From contig NC_091966.1 in the NCBI RefSeq assembly GCF_036711975.1, forward strand, positions 29,209,501-29,273,500: a stretch of DNA of 64,000 bases, written 5' to 3'. The stretch is from Onthophagus taurus. Its lineage: Eukaryota; Arthropoda; Insecta; Coleoptera; Scarabaeidae. Every line of letters starts with the position of its first letter. Within the stretch, counting starts at the first letter, position 1. The position numbers and the translations under genes are program-made. Positions 34,941 through 46,819 of the stretch are shown here, piece after piece. Under the pieces are notes generated by a model. It saw only the letters and a program-made list of their open reading frames with translations. It was not told the DNA's origin and made no database searches.

Positions 34941-37409
34941 CTCAAATACTGAATACTCAACTTCTAAAATACTTAACTCTTTATAACTCCTATGATAGAA
35001 TTCTTGATTTAATTTTCACTAACTTGGATAGTCAAATTTGTATTGAGAAGGAGCTCTATCCTTTCGTTCCTGAGGATAAGCATCATCCGGCGTTGTCGAC
35101 TGCTCTATCAATTGAAATTACAAAATTTCCGACTGTTTTTCCAAACGCTGTTTGTTTCTCGATTTAACTTTCGAAGAGCGAATTTTCCGACTTTATATGA
35201 TGACATTGCTCTCATGGATTGGTCATTTTTAGAAGATGTAAACGACGTGGACGAAATGTTGGATTTGTTTTATACTTCTCTTTATAATTTAATAAAGAAA
35301 TCGGTGCCTTGCACTCAACAGAAGCAAAACAATTATCCTCAGTGGTTCTCTAAGGAAATAATTAAAAACCTTAAAACTAAAGAGTACTATAGACACAAGT
35401 ACAGAACTACCAAACAAATGTTCTATCTCGATCACTTCATTAGAATGAGATCACTAGTAAAAGAACAAATCGACGCTGCTTACAATTCCTTTTGGCAACA
35501 TGCCTCTGATAATTTAAAGCACGATCCTAGTGATTTCTGGAATTTCGTTCGACTAAAGCAAGGTACTAGCAGAATACCGTCGATCGTTAGAGATGATGTA
35601 GATGAATATACTATTCCGATTGATATAGTCAGTGCTTTCGATTCCTATTTTTCATCTGTTTATTCTGACAATTCCAGGGATTTTACTGACGCAGTTCCCA
35701 CGTTGCCAATGTTTAATATCCATCAGGTAACCGAGGAGGAGATAATTGCTGTAATGAGGGGTTTTAGCTCCAAACTCACAGCGGGTGAAGACCAAATATC
35801 TAGTTTTCTGGTACGTGATGTACGATTTGCGTTGGCTAAACCGTTGATGTACATTATTAATCGCTCTATAACTGCTTCGATTTTCCCTCAGAGATGGAAG
35901 TCAGCTAGAATCACGCCCGTATTTAAGAAAGGTGACAAGTCCTTGGTAACCAACTATAGACCAATTGCTATTCTATCTAATTTTGCAAAGGTATATGAGC
36001 AGATAATTTTTAATACAATTTATCGTCACACACAATCATATGTATCGCCTCACCAACATGGTTTTGGTGCCTAAACGCTCGACAATAACTAATTTATGTT
36101 GTCTTACCCAGTACGTCGCAGAGGTAATGGATGTTGGTGGACAAGTCGACGTAGTTTATACCGATTTTGAGAAGGCCTTTGATCGCATTGATCACAGTAT
36201 GTTGCTACAGAAATTGAGCTATTTTGGTATGTCTTCTAATTCATTAAATTTGATGAAATCGTACCTTGCTGATAGAGTATGTCGTGTTTTTTACAATGGA
36301 ATTTATTCCGACGGCTACTCACCTACATCTGGAGTTCCTCAAGGATCCAATCTGGGACCGCTGCTATTTGTTCTATATATAAACGATTTATTAGACTCGC
36401 TTACCTGTCCAGTGCTTGCTTATGCTGATGATTTGAAAATTTTTGTGGAGGTCAGATCATTGGATGACTCTAGGATGCTGCAGAACAACCTGGACATTAT
36501 TCAGAAGTGGTGCAATTTCAATGCCCTTTCTTTAAGTGTCAGTAAATGTACTTATATATCATTTACAAAGAAGTTAAATAAAATCGACACAGCTTATATT
36601 GCGGCTTCCATACCTCTAACAAGGGTCTCTACGGTGAAGGATCTGGGAGTGCTGTTTGACTCAGAACTTTCTTTCTTGCCCTATATTGAGGAGATGTGCT
36701 CTCAGGCTTGGAGAACTTTGGGTTTCATACTGAGGATCATGGGTCGATTTGCTGATTTTGGTACCCTGAAAATGCTATTTATGGCTCTGGTGATCTCTCG
36801 CCTCCAGTATGCCTCTGTAATATGGTACCCTATTTACACGTCACAACAGCTAATGGTTGAGAAAGTCCAGCGTCGATTTCTCAAATTTTTGTCATATCGT
36901 ATGGATGGTCAATATCCGCCTAAAGGAGTGAACTACTTAGATCTACTGCATCACCACAAGCTTCCTTCTCTGCAGGATAGAAGAATGGTCCAAAGTGCCT
37001 CGTTCTTGCAAAAGTTGATGTGTGGTGAGATCGACTGTGCGTGGTTGTTGTCGCGAGTGAATATAGTGGTGCCGCGCATAAATTCTCGGTCCCATTTGTA
37101 TTTTTATCCACCTTTATGCAGAACAAATGTCAAAAAAAGGGCGCCTATAACACATATGATCACGAACATGAACGAAAAGTGTAGAACGTAAGAACATGAA
37201 TGTAAGCTGGAATAAACATTGCATTTTCTGTCTCTTTTCTTGCCTCTTTTATTTGATTGTATTATTATTTAGGTATGTATTATATGCATTTTGATTTCAC
37301 TTGTAATTATATTGATGTACAATTTGTAATAATTTGTATATTTTTTGTATTTTGCCCTTAATATGGTGCGCTGTTGGGCAATAAAGTTTATTATTATTAT
37401 TATTATTAT
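34941..37409 (+). pseudogene. Jockey-type LINE, 5'-truncated, one frameshift
   Basis: It starts within the endonuclease C-terminus (LDLIFTNLDSQICIEKELYP at about 35000, out of frame with what follows). A long linker and RT follow: NYPQWFSKEIIKNLKTK, WKSARITPVFKKGD, NYRPIAILSNFAKVYEQII. A one-base shift near 36060 separates this from VYTDFEKAFDRIDH, TSGVPQGSNLGPLLF and the catalytic AYADDLKIF box. The 3' end is an AATAAA signal followed by a (TTA)n tail at 37391-37408, typical of Jockey/I-type LINEs with simple-repeat tails. Two frames (35043-36074 and 36040-37191) overlap. Young enough to be nearly open, but not functional as it stands. Confidence 0.9.
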
Positions 37410-37703
37410 AACTCAAAAACCGTGATGACTAAAAAAATTCTACGTGTACCATTGGATTCTACGTGCAAAAATCTATTAGAACCCGTTTTTACGTTTCCGG
37501 ATAGCCGAGACACAGGAGGTGTCTGAAAATCGTAAATTTTGAAACACTCCCTGTATATCAAAAACGAAGAGGGCTATGAAAATTTGGTTTGCGCCATTGT
37601 AGGTTTCACAAAAAAGTAGCTCAGGTTCGCGAAAGCCGCAACTTTCTATCTGTCATAATAACTGAGATACCCTGCAAACCTATCGAAATCTGGACACCCT
37701 GTA

Positions 37704-38563
37704 CAGTCAACATCAACAACATATTGGTTACATAAGAAAATTTTCGAGAAAAATTACTTTAAAGTTTAATTATTTCAAATTTGTATAACGATAAAAATAG
37801 CAGTAGCCATGAGTAACTGTGGTAACCAATTATTCTAAACAAAAGCTTTTTGAAGTGTGGTGGCGCGCCATCTTGTTGGAATAACTGCCATTGGAATTGA
37901 GTTGTGACAACATTATCAGGATGAAAGGAATGACATCGCTTTGAAAAAATTTAAACATCTCTTTCCACTTAACGTTTCGTCAAATCTTTTGCGGATATTG
38001 GGTGTGCGACTTTCTTGGTTAATTTGGATTTTGGGTAGCGCAATACCGACAACTTTGTCTATTTACTTGTCCACTCAATGTAAATGTCCCTTCGTCGAAA
38101 AAATTATGTTTTTCACAAAGTCTTCGTCATTGTTGCAAAATTGTTGTTGCAAAAACTACGATTCATTGCTCGTGAATCAGGTTTACTTTATGGGAATGAT
38201 ATTTTGCGGGTTTTAAAATTTTATGAACCGTTAATTTACTAATGTCGAAATTAAATTTTGTTGAACGTTCCTTGCAACATTTACTAGGCCAGACTTCGAG
38301 AGATGGCCATGCTGTTTAAATTTAGTCACAGCTAGGCTCACCATACTTTGGCTAATGAGTTAGCGATCAGGATATGTTGTATTAAAGAGGTCAACTACTT
38401 ACTAAATCAGTTTTTGACACTTAGGAAATTGTTTAAAATAATTGGTTACCATAGTTACTCATGGCTACTCCTATTTTCATCATGTCAACAAATCTGAAGT
38501 AGTTAAACTTTAAAGTAATTTTTTTCGTTAATTTTCTTATGTAAGCAATATTAATATTGACTG
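37704..38563 (-). mobile_element. Mariner-like element, 860 bp, internally decayed
   Basis: The ends CAGTCAACATCAAC and its inverted form, bordered by TA, define the element. Arms of about 130 bases include GGTTACATAAGAAAATTTTC. On the minus strand, QLFQQDGAPPH at about 37870 is the second-Asp block of a mariner-type transposase. The rest of the transposase is deleted or degraded. Inserted in the right arm of the foldback element. Confidence 0.82.
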
Positions 38564-38819
38564 TATTAGATTCAGAAAAAAATCTTCTTTCATATTTCAT
38601 AATAAAAATGGGGGACTGTTATTTGAAAAAAATACCGATGACGTCATAACTCGCTTAAAAATGGCGGAAGAAATTTAAAATCTACACCAAACAATTGCAA
38701 AAAATTTAAATCTTTAGACCCGTTTCAGGGATTTTTCCATAAACCGTTTATAATGATTTTATCGCCTATATCCGTTACTTTACGGACACACTGTATAGAT
38801 TGTTAATAGGTACTGTATA

Positions 38820-39610
38820 ATTATGACATATAAAATTATTATGTACAATGTTCAATTTCTCAAGAATCAATCGCCAGAAACAAAAATATTGCGAAAACTA
38901 CGATTTCTACGATATGAATCAACAGAAAAGAAATACTACAATATCAAGATAAATCACATAAAGTACTTTTGTTGTGGGATGAAGAGCCAGGACGAAAACA
39001 TAGAAAAATTTTACTTTTAGTGGACAACTGTGCTGCTCGCTACCATCAAAATCTATTAATAGATTAAAGAGTAAGAATAGTGGGGGAAAATTTGTATTGT
39101 TTTTGTTGACTTCCATTGGAATTTCCATCATTCGACCAACAAAGCGTGAGCTTGGAATACAGTTAGTCAAAATATAATTAGAAATTGCTTCAAACATTCT
39201 GATATAAAAATTTTGTATTTGATGAAGAAGATGATTGACCGTGGCTGAATGCTACATCGAAACAACAGTACTAGTTTTGATACTGATTGGTTGCAAAGTC
39301 ATGTTGGTGATCCATCTGCAACAAAAAAATTACCGGATTTGGAATATTTCATTGATGTTGATAAAGATCTCATTAAATCGGAGAAAGCTAGCGATATGGA
39401 CATCACCAATGGTGTTTTAAATAAAGATCAAGTCGATCGTGCTGAAGATGCCTCTGAATCAGACGACGAATTGGAAAATGCACCTTTATCTACTTGGAAA
39501 AATGGTATGCAAGGTAACAGTCATTGAATACATGACTCATTCTGAAAATATTAGTGACGATAGTTTAAACTCGGCATCAAATGTTGAACATTCTATGTGT
39601 GTGTTATAAT
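38820..39610 (+). pseudogene. Pogo/Tigger (CENP-B/jerky-type) transposase relic
   Basis: Plus-strand pieces: KILLLVDNCAARYHQNLLID at about 39000 matches the DDE-region block (LLxDNCxAH) of pogo/Tigger transposases. An IIRPTKRELGIQLVKI stretch follows at about 39130, with an acidic DASESDDELENAP tail at about 39450. Frames shift repeatedly. Identified by motif order only. Confidence 0.6.
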
Positions 39611-40150
39611 AAAAATAATGCTTTAAAACCAATTCAACTTATTCACTCCAATTTTTTGACTCCTATTCAGGGTTGTTGATTATCCAAATAACTAATACTC
39701 TTCTGTATCGACGACATGTGCATTCTCTTAGTAATTTATCTTTTTTATCTTTACCACTTTTTACTGAATTTACTGAACACTTTAATTTCAGGTTTGAAAT
39801 TATTTTCGGAATTAGTTATTCTGAATTCATGTTGTATACTTGAAAATAAAACAATACATTTTCGTATCTTAGGTATACCTGGATGAAAGTTAACTTATTT
39901 GTGAACAGAAATTTCGATGAAAATTGTTCTCTATGATAAGTGCCAACAATAGAGTTTGAAAGATCTTTGTCTAATAAAAATTCCGCTAATATTATACTGA
40001 ATATACGATTAGAATTCTTCAAAAAATCTGCTAGTTCTTTTACAACACGTTTTCCTTGATCCTTTTCAGGAATTTGTCCGATCTTATCCAGATAAATGTC
40101 GAAATTGCTACAGTAATATGTTTTGGTATCGCACAGTGAGCATATTTTTA
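39611..40150. other. Intergenic, no supported gene
   Basis: Short frames only. Nothing recognised. Confidence 0.45.
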
Positions 40151-40154
40151 TTCT

Positions 40155-40675
40155 ATACTAGCTGTACCCTGCGCATGTTGCTACGCCACCAATTAAAATA
40201 AATTTGAAGGAAAGACATTACGCAAATATTCAATTCATTTTGAGTCATTTTATTGATTATGTTCATTTGAAAGAATTGTGACATTGCAGCGTTTCGTTTC
40301 AATTCGACATTTATTGAAGTGCTGTGGAATACACAATATTTCGTGCTTGAGGTGTAGATTGACCAACTGCTTGTCGCTTTGCAATGCGTTTGAATTTATT
40401 AGATGTCAATCAGCAATCCGAATCTCACAATGTATCCAATCCAATTGAACCGGCTGTTCACACACGGATGGAAATGGTAATATTGACGGTGATCACCAAT
40501 TCGCTGAGGAATCAGCATTCGAGAATTGTCGAAAACTGGTCGTACCAACTTAGAAACCTTCGTGGGCTCATGCACAACAACTTTGCTAAAGATCATAACA
40601 TGATCAAATGCATAGTTTACGATTCTATAAAGGACATACAAACAAACATTCATTTTTATATATATATATAGATTT
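40155..40675 (+). repeat. Probable short retroelement with (TA)n tail
   Basis: The head ACTAGCTGTACCCTGCGCATG and a tail ACAAACAAACATTC followed by (TA)7 resemble widespread insect SINE/LINE 3' fragments that begin TAGCTGTTGCCCGC and end in TA or TAGA repeats. Assigned by general resemblance, with low certainty. Confidence 0.4.
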
Positions 40676-40694
40676 CCCTGGTTTTAACGGCATA

Positions 40695-41225
40695 TATAGT
40701 ACCGCTCAAAAGTGTATCATATTTTTATGTAATGTGTGTAACTTTTTCTCGAACATGTTTTGATCACCAGATTTTATAAACAAAATAATTTATCAAAATA
40801 ACGCATAATGGCAAATCCAACAATCGTAAAAACACAAGCTATTTTGAAAGCTCTGAACTCTGAAGTACTCAGTAACAATTTTATGTGAACACTAACTTAA
40901 TACTTAGTGGATGACAGTCTTACATCTACGGGCTATGTATTCTATCAAACAGTCTATGGTCAATCTTCGCCCACTCTGCCTGCAGCTGCCGGATCTTTTC
41001 ATCGGTGGATGTGCCCGAACGCCTTTCAGCTTGCGCTCCAGAGTGTCCCAGAGCGGTTCGATGATGTTGAGGTCCGGGGACTGTCTGGGCCAGTCAATTA
41101 GTTGGAACACCCAACCCCGATCCATGTTTTTGCGTGCCCAGGTAAGCATGTCAATCTCTAGAATGTCTCTGTACACGTGGCGGTCCCTTATGCCCGGAAT
41201 GGGGTCGAGGGGCGCCATTCTTATT
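40695..41225 (-). pseudogene. Tc1-type transposase C-terminal relic
   Basis: Minus-strand frame 40904-41218 reads DWPRQSPDLNIIEPLWDTLE, the third-catalytic-residue block (Glu in NxIE) of Tc1 elements with DD34E spacing. One terminus survives as GCTCAAAAGTGTATCAT near 40708. The first two catalytic blocks and the other terminus are gone. Confidence 0.85.
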
Positions 41226-41258
41226 TACTTTGAGATTTTACTTTTCGACTTTTATTCG

Positions 41259-41576
41259 TCAAAAGGTTACGTGGATAAACACACCGTGGGAGTTCAACAG
41301 ATTTTGGAGCAATATATTTCCACGTACGATTACAAATCGTTTCACTTCGGATATCATCATCTGATTCTGACCCAGTAAATATATCCGCTTCACTATCTTG
41401 ATTTCCGGTTCCACATCGCTTATGCTACATGATTCTTGCTCTGAAAACTCATCGTCTTCTTCATTTCTGGAAAAATCACTAAAATTCGTAGTATTTTCTA
41501 TATTTTTGCATTGTGACGCAATTTCAAAATTAGTGAATGATACAATACGGTCTAGTAGTCTATAGTTTTGTTGCAT
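41259..41576 (-). pseudogene. Transposase N-terminal relic, possibly piggyBac-type
   Basis: An acidic N-terminal stretch (SRNEEDDEFSEQES) is followed in a shifted frame by DSEADIFTGSESDDD and YIAPKSVELPRC. piggyBac-type transposases have similar acidic leaders, but no catalytic block is present, so the class is uncertain. Confidence 0.35.
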
Positions 41577-42060
41577 AACATCTAATTCTCTGTGTGAATA
41601 TCAAGATTTAAAATTCGTTGTGGTTATCACTTAATTAACTGTTTATAAATGATCATTATATTCATCAATGCAAGAATGATGAACCTGATCAACTGCCATA
41701 ATATGTGTATGTTTTAAAATAAGTTTTTAAAACAAGTTTTATAGATCTATGACTGAAAATATATTTTCTACTAACAACATTTCTTACATAATAATGATAT
41801 AAGGTTAATAAAACAACATATATCTATGTATATAAAGCTGTGTGGAGCTAATAATAGTAGGAGTGTTACTTAAGTGGCAATCTTTACTTGAGCCGCTTCG
41901 ACGAGACTCCTATCATATCTAAGGCAAAGTGGTAACTGTCCTGGTCGAATCAGTTTGTCTTTGTCTAAACATAATTTATAATTGTTGCCGCCATTTACTT
42001 ACATGATTTCAATCATGCATTGCTGATGTCATAGGAAGACCTTATTCAGTGTATCTCGAC
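41577..42060. other. Intergenic, no supported gene
   Basis: Nothing recognised. Confidence 0.45.
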
Positions 42061-43050
42061 TCAGTTGATTAAACCATCAGTTTGGTACTGAAGTGTTTGT
42101 ATGGCATTAAAACAAAACGATATCTAGTACATTAGTGTCACGACTGTTAGGAGGTTGACACATTATTTTTATTGGAGTATTTGCGAAATTTAAAGCGCTA
42201 GCATTTTTATTGAAGTTGTTATCGTTCTTATCAAAGTGCGGTTTTGCGGTATCCTGTTGAATAAAAATAGTTGTACGATGATTAGACCGAGGCCATTTAG
42301 CTTCAATTGCAGCCAGAAGTTTATTCACTATCAGGTTTCTGTATTCACTTGTGGTCACAGATTCAATGACTTTCGTTTCTAGAGTCTCAGCTGGACGATT
42401 TTTACTTCTACGTTTGGCTGGTTCTTGTTTCATAAATGACCAAATGCCTAATTTCCCATCAAATCAGTGATTACAACCGTATAATTGTCCCACCGTGGTC
42501 GAGCAACAGCAGCCAAAAACATAACCTTTGCGATGAATCTCTTATTTTTGCATGTTTGATAAGGTTCTATCTCATCGTGAGCAAGTTAGTACATGTTCGA
42601 TTTTTCATCAACATGAGTGAAGTTTGTCATATCCTTAAAAATAGGTGCACCAACAGCGATGTTATCAGAATCAAGTATTGCCAAGCAGAAGTCCAAACGC
42701 TGAAATTTGTTGCGATCTGTAAGGAATGGTTTTACTGCGTTGGAGTGGGGCTTAATCAATGTAGGTTTAATTTTACGGAGAATTGTGCTTTTCTACATCT
42801 ACGGTTTTTCGTTTCCTGCCAACTTTTCCAGGATACTGAGCCTTCACGTAAGCATTGCTGTCCTCGATGCCAAATTCGACATATAGTTTTCTCTGACGCA
42901 GAATATCGAGCAGCTGCACTTTTATACTTACCTCTAGTGAATAATGGTACACACTTTCACGTTCCATTATGTGGACACGCCGGTATTTTACAAATGGTAA
43001 GACGAAACAAGATTTTTAAGTATCCACATAAACCTTAAGTTGATGCGTTC
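42061..43050 (-). pseudogene. Plant-type (DD39D-like) mariner transposase relic, copy 1
   Basis: Minus-strand pieces: VQLLDILRQRKLYVEFGIED (about 42900, helix-turn-helix region), FDGKLGIW (about 42450, out of frame), IFIQQDTAKPHFDKND (about 42240) and CQPPNSRDTNVLDIVLF (about 42130). QPPNSPDxNxLDLGFF-like wording is typical of the plant/oomycete-type mariners with DD39D. Multiple shifts; dead. Confidence 0.7.
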
Positions 43051-43079
43051 AATTTTTTTACAACATACAAACACAAAAA

Positions 43080-44520
43080 AATTTAATGACTGCAGAAGAG
43101 GCTGCACTTTTTATCGAACTATGTTTCAGTTTACCGTTGTTTTTTGTGAATACCGCTATTAGTGTGAAAAACGCGCGGGAAGTGTTGCGAAAAACCAATT
43201 TATTACAATGTAAGGTTCATTCTCTTCCACAACACTTAAAAAACGGCGACGAACTAAATTACTTCTTTTCGGAAGCTCAATGCTATGGCCACTGTAGGAT
43301 TGATAATTTGATTAATGACTTTTGTAAGGCAAAATTTGGTCCTGGTGTTTTCTCATTTAAGTTGGTGTCTTAGAGTGATATTTTAGCTGAATTATGCTAT
43401 TAAATTTATAAAAATGGCTTCTCCTGTAACTTTACCTCATATAACAAATATTATTAATATTTGTCTATTAGAAGGTGTTTTCCCTTTAGTATGGAAAAGG
43501 TCCACCGTGATACCTGTACTGAAGGTACCAAGTCCAAACAAATACTCATGCTTAAGACCCATAAGCATTTTGTGTTTCTTATCAAAAGTTTTGGAAAAAA
43601 TAGCTAACAGACAACTGACGGAGTTTCTGAAGGCTGAGCGCATTGTTCTAGTGAATCAGTCTGGTTTCAGGAAAAGACATAGCTATGAAACTGTTCTAAA
43701 CAATATAGTGGATCATATTGTTACTGCAACTAACTCCAATAGATTGACTCTTCTGGGGATGTTGGATTTTTCCAGAGCATTCGATACTCTATACCAAGAC
43801 TTGTATCAATATCAATTCTTGACCATATCGGGCTTGATTCTGTCTCATTAGCTTTTTTCAAAAATTACCTTAAAGACAAGATTCAATCAGTCAGGCGAAG
43901 TCAAGTGCTTTGGAGATAAGATCTGCAGACCGATTCTTTGCCCTACACTATTTAAAATTTACACGATAAATTTCAATAGCTTTGTTGATTTCTGTAGCGT
44001 CCACTATTATACTGATGATACTCAGATTTATTTGTCCTTTTCTGAAGGCCACTTTGACGAAAGCTTCAACAAGTTTAAACGTGACTTGCATGGCATTATC
44101 GATGGGGTTCGGGAATATTGCTTAAAGATAAACGCTAATAAGACCCAGATCATTCTGTTTGGAACCCCGAAGTTAAAAGAGAAATTTATTGATGGGTTTT
44201 ATCAACTGTCGATAGGAAATACTCCTATTCCATTGAGTAAGTCTGTCAAAAGCCTCGCACTGGTCATGGATGAGGCGTTAAACTTTAGGGAACACCTAAC
44301 CAGTTGATTGGTCGAGCTTATGGCTCGTTAAAGTTGATTTACTCTAATTGCTATAATTTTGACTGGCACACCAAAAAGCTTTTAGCGATTCTCTAGTATT
44401 GTCACACTTTAATTTCTGTGGCAGTATATACGGGGCTTTTTTGGATTCCAGCCATCAGGGAAAAATTCAAAAGCTTCAAAACTCGTGCATCCGTTTAATT
44501 TTCGGGCAGCAATAAACATA
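43080..44520 (+). pseudogene. LINE reverse transcriptase relic
   Basis: Plus-strand pieces in order: a linker (KFGPGVFSFKLVS, about 43340), VTLPHITNIINICLLEGVFP and KRSTVIPVLKVPSPNKYSCL with RPISIL (43414-43560). Then QSGFRKRHSYETVL and GMLDFSRAFDTL, the catalytic YTDDTQIYL box near 44010, and a downstream block (INANKTQIILFG; RLIFG near 44500). Stops and a deletion remove the SGVPQGS region. Distinct in sequence from the Jockey copy at 35-37 kb. Confidence 0.82.
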
Positions 44521-45411
44521 CCAAACTGTTAGTAATAAATCTAAAAGCTCAATTTAATTTGAAAACATTCAAACATTTTAATTAGTTTTAAAAAATATTA
44601 ATTAATTATTTTATGTAATAGATGTGTGATTTTAATGTATTACCAAATTAGGTAAAGTTTTCTTTTTCTTTATACTTTAAACAATAAAGAATGTTCCAAC
44701 AGTTATAAAATAATTATTACAATTGCAAATTCTGTTAAAAAATTGAATTTGATTAAAATTTTTCAATGAAAAAGGTAATTTTTAAAAGTAAAAAAAAAAT
44801 AAAATAATTTAATTTCTTTAGTCATACTAGTCGTGACATATCTCTTTAAAATCCATTGATGACTCAATACTTTTCATTGTTATAGCAGATTCTTAAGAAC
44901 AAACACCGCTTCTGTTAAAATTCTAAACGCAATTGATATACTATGAGAATGGTACTTGTATATAATTTGCAGACTGGACACGTTTTAAAGTAGTCGTGTT
45001 AGTTTCATTGAATCATGAACTTGAATCGTGAAAATAATCATTTTCGAAATAATTTTATTTCAAATAAAAAAAAAGAGGAAACCCTAACGTGTAAGGGTAG
45101 TTTGTCTGGAAGCAGCTATAGCTTGAACTTATTGAACGGTGCGATGTTATAGACTCCCCCCATCAGACGGCGCTTTTATCAAAAGCATTTTAGTGAGGGA
45201 GTGAACCAACCCCGTTGAACACGCCTGAACGCTTATTAGCACGTAGAAATGATATTTACCTTTATACTTTAATTTCGGTTACGTTAAAGTTAGTGCCGAT
45301 CGGTTTTAAAATGTGTTTCTTACATTTAATGTTTATCGGTGCCGCGCTATTTCGGGTATTAGTTCTGGAAAATCGGAAAACCATGTAAACAGTACTCGAT
45401 GCAGTAAAAAC
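44521..45411. other. Spacer with GC-richer patch before the 45.4-kb gene
   Basis: Mostly AT-rich. About 45080-45250 is noticeably richer in G+C (for example GACTCCCCCCATCAGACGGC) and lies just upstream of the next gene, so it may be promoter or 5' UTR. No snRNA or tRNA could be recognised in it. Confidence 0.4.
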
Positions 45412-46566
45412 ATGGAAAAGGAAAAACCGAAAATTTTGGGTCCTAAACCCAGCATCGCAAACAAACCAAAACACGTCCCCCCGGTTCCATTATCCAATGA
45501 ACGATTGAATAAGGAGAACGTGACAAGGACGGGATCTTTTCGAAATAGAGAACAAATCGAACAGCACAAGAGAATTGGCTCAAACGAAACAGCGGTGCCT
45601 TATAATTCTAAGACCACACGAGGGGATGAATTGGCGGTGAGAAAACCTTCTAATCTACACGTTCAAAACTCCCAAGATAAACATGGAATTCCAAAACCAA
45701 AACTGCCTACTCCCATTTCCGATACTCATTTCGGAGAACAGCATCGATGTGAAAAAATCAGTGATAATCAGTCGACTACAACGACTTATGAATGGCACAA
45801 ACCCTCATCCGATCATAAACAACCCACATCACCCAGCACAGTATGTTGTAGTATCCTTTCAAGTGCCGCTAACGACTGCTGCGGAATTATTTTAAATACC
45901 GGAAAAGAACTCCATGGTAAAACATTAACACACGTTGAATCGTCAGATTCAAATTCGTCTGATTCAGGTGGGTTTAAAGATTTCGTTCAACCAGAAATGT
46001 CAAATATGACGAAATCGCATCAAAGAAAAGTGTCGCAACCTGATTATACCGACTGTCCGAAGACTTTTACCCATCAACGAAACGCATCTCAACCCGAAAA
46101 CATATCAAAACCAAGACCGAAACCTTCGATAAACAACGCTCAAGCCTTAGCCCAATACCTCCCACAAACCGCTCAACATTTCATAACAAAATCATCTATC
46201 GACCGAAACGAAGATTTCGCACAGACCATCGCCAAATTTAATCAACAATTTCACGCTGCGGCGGCCATTAACAATAAGACTGAAGACTTTAAACAGAACC
46301 CGCGACCAATATCGAAGACACAATTTCAACAGTCAACGAAAAAACTCGAACAGTTATTATCTCAAGGACCAGATAAAGAAAAATTGATGAAGTATGCAGG
46401 GATTGCAGTTTCCGATGGAGATACTAGAGTCGATATTGAGCAAAAGATGAAGTTACAGAAACAACTTCAACATAAATTGCATACGGATTTACAACAAACG
46501 GTGAAGCAAATACAGGAAATTAGGAGTATTGAGATAAGACTACCTCAAAACCAGGAATTAACAGAG
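45412..46566 (+). CDS. Unrecognised disordered protein, single long exon of a larger gene
   Basis: 385 codons from ATG at 45412 (context AAACATGG) to a probable donor, GAG/GTAAAA, at 46566-46568. The upstream in-frame Met at 45313 lacks support. The start is Pro/Lys-rich (PKILGPKPSIANKPKHVPP), the middle Ser/Thr/Gln-rich with repeated HQRxxSQP motifs (near 235 and 255), and the end a Gln-rich helical stretch (KMKLQKQLQHKLHTDLQQTV) likely to form a coiled coil. The overall style is that of a scaffold or RhoGEF N-terminus, but I do not recognise the family. No later plus-strand exon is evident before 64 kb, so the rest is either beyond the window or small. Confidence 0.55.
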
Positions 46567-46819
46567 GTAAAAAAAATTAGATTTACTTTTAATATTATTT
46601 TAGTATTTTAAATTATGGGTACAATTTTAATATAGTAAAACGGGAAGGGAGTGTTTGTTATGGCCAAAAGTACGTTAAATGAAACATTTTTAATTTGCAC
46701 AATGAATTATATTAATGTACACAAATTTGGTATATTTATACCAATTACGGTAGAATCAAAGAGGACTACTACATCCCGGGAAAAGGTGTACAGCTCGAAA
46801 GCCCGTTCGTGACGTCACG

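Larger units (their letters stand above)
34476..38793. mobile_element. TA-flanked foldback element carrying two nested insertions
   Basis: The ends CAGTGTGTCCGTAAAGTAA and its inverted form close at 38793, each next to TA. The left arm 34476-34940 pairs with 37410-37703 plus 38564-38793. Without its insertions the element is about 1 kb of near-perfect palindrome. A Jockey LINE sits at the palindrome centre and a mariner in the right arm. CAG ends and a TA target suggest a Tc1/mariner-derived non-autonomous element. Confidence 0.85.

Noticed and set aside
38820-39527. Short frames at 38.8-39.5 kb as small host genes
   Set aside because: Read across frames they give an ordered pogo/Tigger transposase, so they are fragments of one relic.
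45080-45260. Possible small nuclear RNA or other structured RNA in the GC-richer patch
   Set aside because: No match to remembered U1, U2, U4, U5, U6, U11, U12, RNase MRP or 7SK landmarks.
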